A stretch of 37,165 nt of DNA from Paludibacter propionicigenes (lineage in GTDB: Bacteria; Bacteroidota; Bacteroidia; Bacteroidales; JAFGXI01), in the NCBI GenBank assembly GCA_020721655.1, contig DYMG01000004.1, forward strand, positions 20,276 to 57,440. The letters are read 5' to 3'. The position numbers and the translations under genes are program-made. Shown here in pieces: positions 36,190-37,165 of the stretch; the stretch's first letter is position 1, and every line of letters begins with the position of its first letter. A model generated the notes under the pieces. That model was not told the origin of the DNA and ran no database searches. It saw only the letters and a program-made list of their open reading frames with translations.

Positions 36190-36678
36190 ATGCTTATGCG
36201 AAGATTCATTTTTACATTCGGATTAGGACTTGCTCTCATAGGAGCAAATGCCCAAACCGCATCGCCAGAACTTGTAAGTTCGGCAGGCAATAGTTTTAAC
36301 AACACAAGTTACCGATTGGATTGGTCAATCGGAGAGTGCGTAACAGAGACGCACAGTGCAGGAACTTACATAATAACGCAAGGGTTCCATCAGAATACCT
36401 ACATTATTACGGCAGTAGAAGATTTTAAGTCGGAAATTGAAATGTCGGTTTATCCAAACCCTACAAGTGACTTCATTTCGCTGATTTTTGCAAAAGTTAA
36501 AAACTTTGGCAAAGTTAGTTATACCGTAACCGATTTATCGGGTAAGGTATTACAATACAACGATTTTGCAAACGAAACCGAACAAATCGACTTTTCAACT
36601 TATGCAAACGGAACATATCTAATTTCAATTTCAGAAAACAACAAACAAATAAAATCATTTCAAATAATTAAAAAATAA
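36190..36678 (+). CDS. Small secreted protein: SAGN...DWSIGECVTET...TQGFHQ module + T9SS type A sorting domain (paralogous architecture to 21073-21561)
   Basis: 162 aa; signal peptide; LVSSAGNSFNNTSYRLDWSIGECVTETHSAG.YIITQGFHQN; CTD MSVYPNPTSDFISLIF...YANGTYLISISENNKQIKSFQIIKK. Confidence 0.85.
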   Translation: MLMRRFIFTFGLGLALIGANAQTASPELVSSAGNSFNNTSYRLDWSIGECVTETHSAGTYIITQGFHQNTYIITAVEDFKSEIEMSVYPNPTSDFISLIFAKVKNFGKVSYTVTDLSGKVLQYNDFANETEQIDFSTYANGTYLISISENNKQIKSFQIIKK

Positions 36679-36684
36679 GTAAAA

Positions 36685-37165
36685 ATGAAAAAAGTAAGTT
36701 TAATTTTAGTTGCGATATTATTCGCAGTAACAGGGGTTTGGTCACAAGCACCTAATATGTTTAAATATCAAGCAGTATTGCGCGATGCAAGCGGAAATAT
36801 TTTGGCGAACCAAAGCAAAACTGTTGTTATTGATATTTTGCAAAGCGATTTAACAACATCGGTTTTTAACGAAAGCCACAGCGTAACCACAACCGCACAA
36901 GGCTTAATAAACCTGAATATCGGCTCTGTAAATACAACAGATTTAGCATTAATTGATTGGACAGCCGACGAATATTTTGTTCAAATAACAATAGACGGAA
37001 TCGTTATGGGAACATCGCAATTGCTTTCCGTGCCTTATGCTTTGCATGCAGGAAATGGAAGCCAATGGACAACAACCAATAATGATATTTATTACAATAA
37101 TGGTAATGTCGGTATTGGAACTACTTCCCCAAATTCTGATGCCGATATCCATATTGTAGATAATT
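36685..37165 (+). CDS. Secreted tail-fibre-like / surface protein, N-terminal part (runs off the window)
   Basis: Open frame from ATG 36685 to the end: MKKVSLILVAILFAVTGVWSQAPNMFKYQAVLRDASGNILANQSKTVVIDILQSD...LLSVPYALHAGNGSQWTTTNNDIYYNNGNVGIGTTSPNSDADIHIVDN. Missing from the ORF track because it has no stop. Confidence 0.85.
   Translation, partial: MKKVSLILVAILFAVTGVWSQAPNMFKYQAVLRDASGNILANQSKTVVIDILQSDLTTSVFNESHSVTTTAQGLINLNIGSVNTTDLALIDWTADEYFVQITIDGIVMGTSQLLSVPYALHAGNGSQWTTTNNDIYYNNGNVGIGTTSPNSDADIHIVDN

Overview
This is a 37 kb window of a low-GC Bacteroidota genome. Supporting signs are T9SS C-terminal sorting domains, Bacteroidota-type TTTG-N19/20-TAnnTTTG promoters upstream of tRNA genes, a SpmA/SpmB fusion and a 6xS1 protein. 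Most of it is chromosomal housekeeping: mscL (3' end), DUF2851, ogt, a TlpA-like protein, a SpoIIE/PP2C sensor phosphatase, hpt, purE, purA, S1, gpsA, lysS, NDH-2, AMP nucleosidase, a THUMP methyltransferase and three tRNAs. The most striking content is an adjacent gatE-gatD pair. This is the Glu-tRNA(Gln) amidotransferase type classically described as archaeal: GatE has its AspRS-like GAD insertion and GatD has an N-terminal domain before the asparaginase domain. Other points of interest: (i) a membrane-anchored AraC-type regulator followed by three 21-bp-phased TTGTACGATTTT-like repeats and two secreted-protein genes; (ii) a ~100-130 bp dispersed, structured repeat present twice, one copy encoding the C-terminus of an FAD/Fe-S oxidoreductase; (iii) an orphan lasso-B2-like transglutaminase-fold protein; (iv) several intergenic palindromes and micro-repeats. 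I found no CRISPR array, transposase, prophage or obvious defence island. All family calls come from reading motifs by eye, without database searches.
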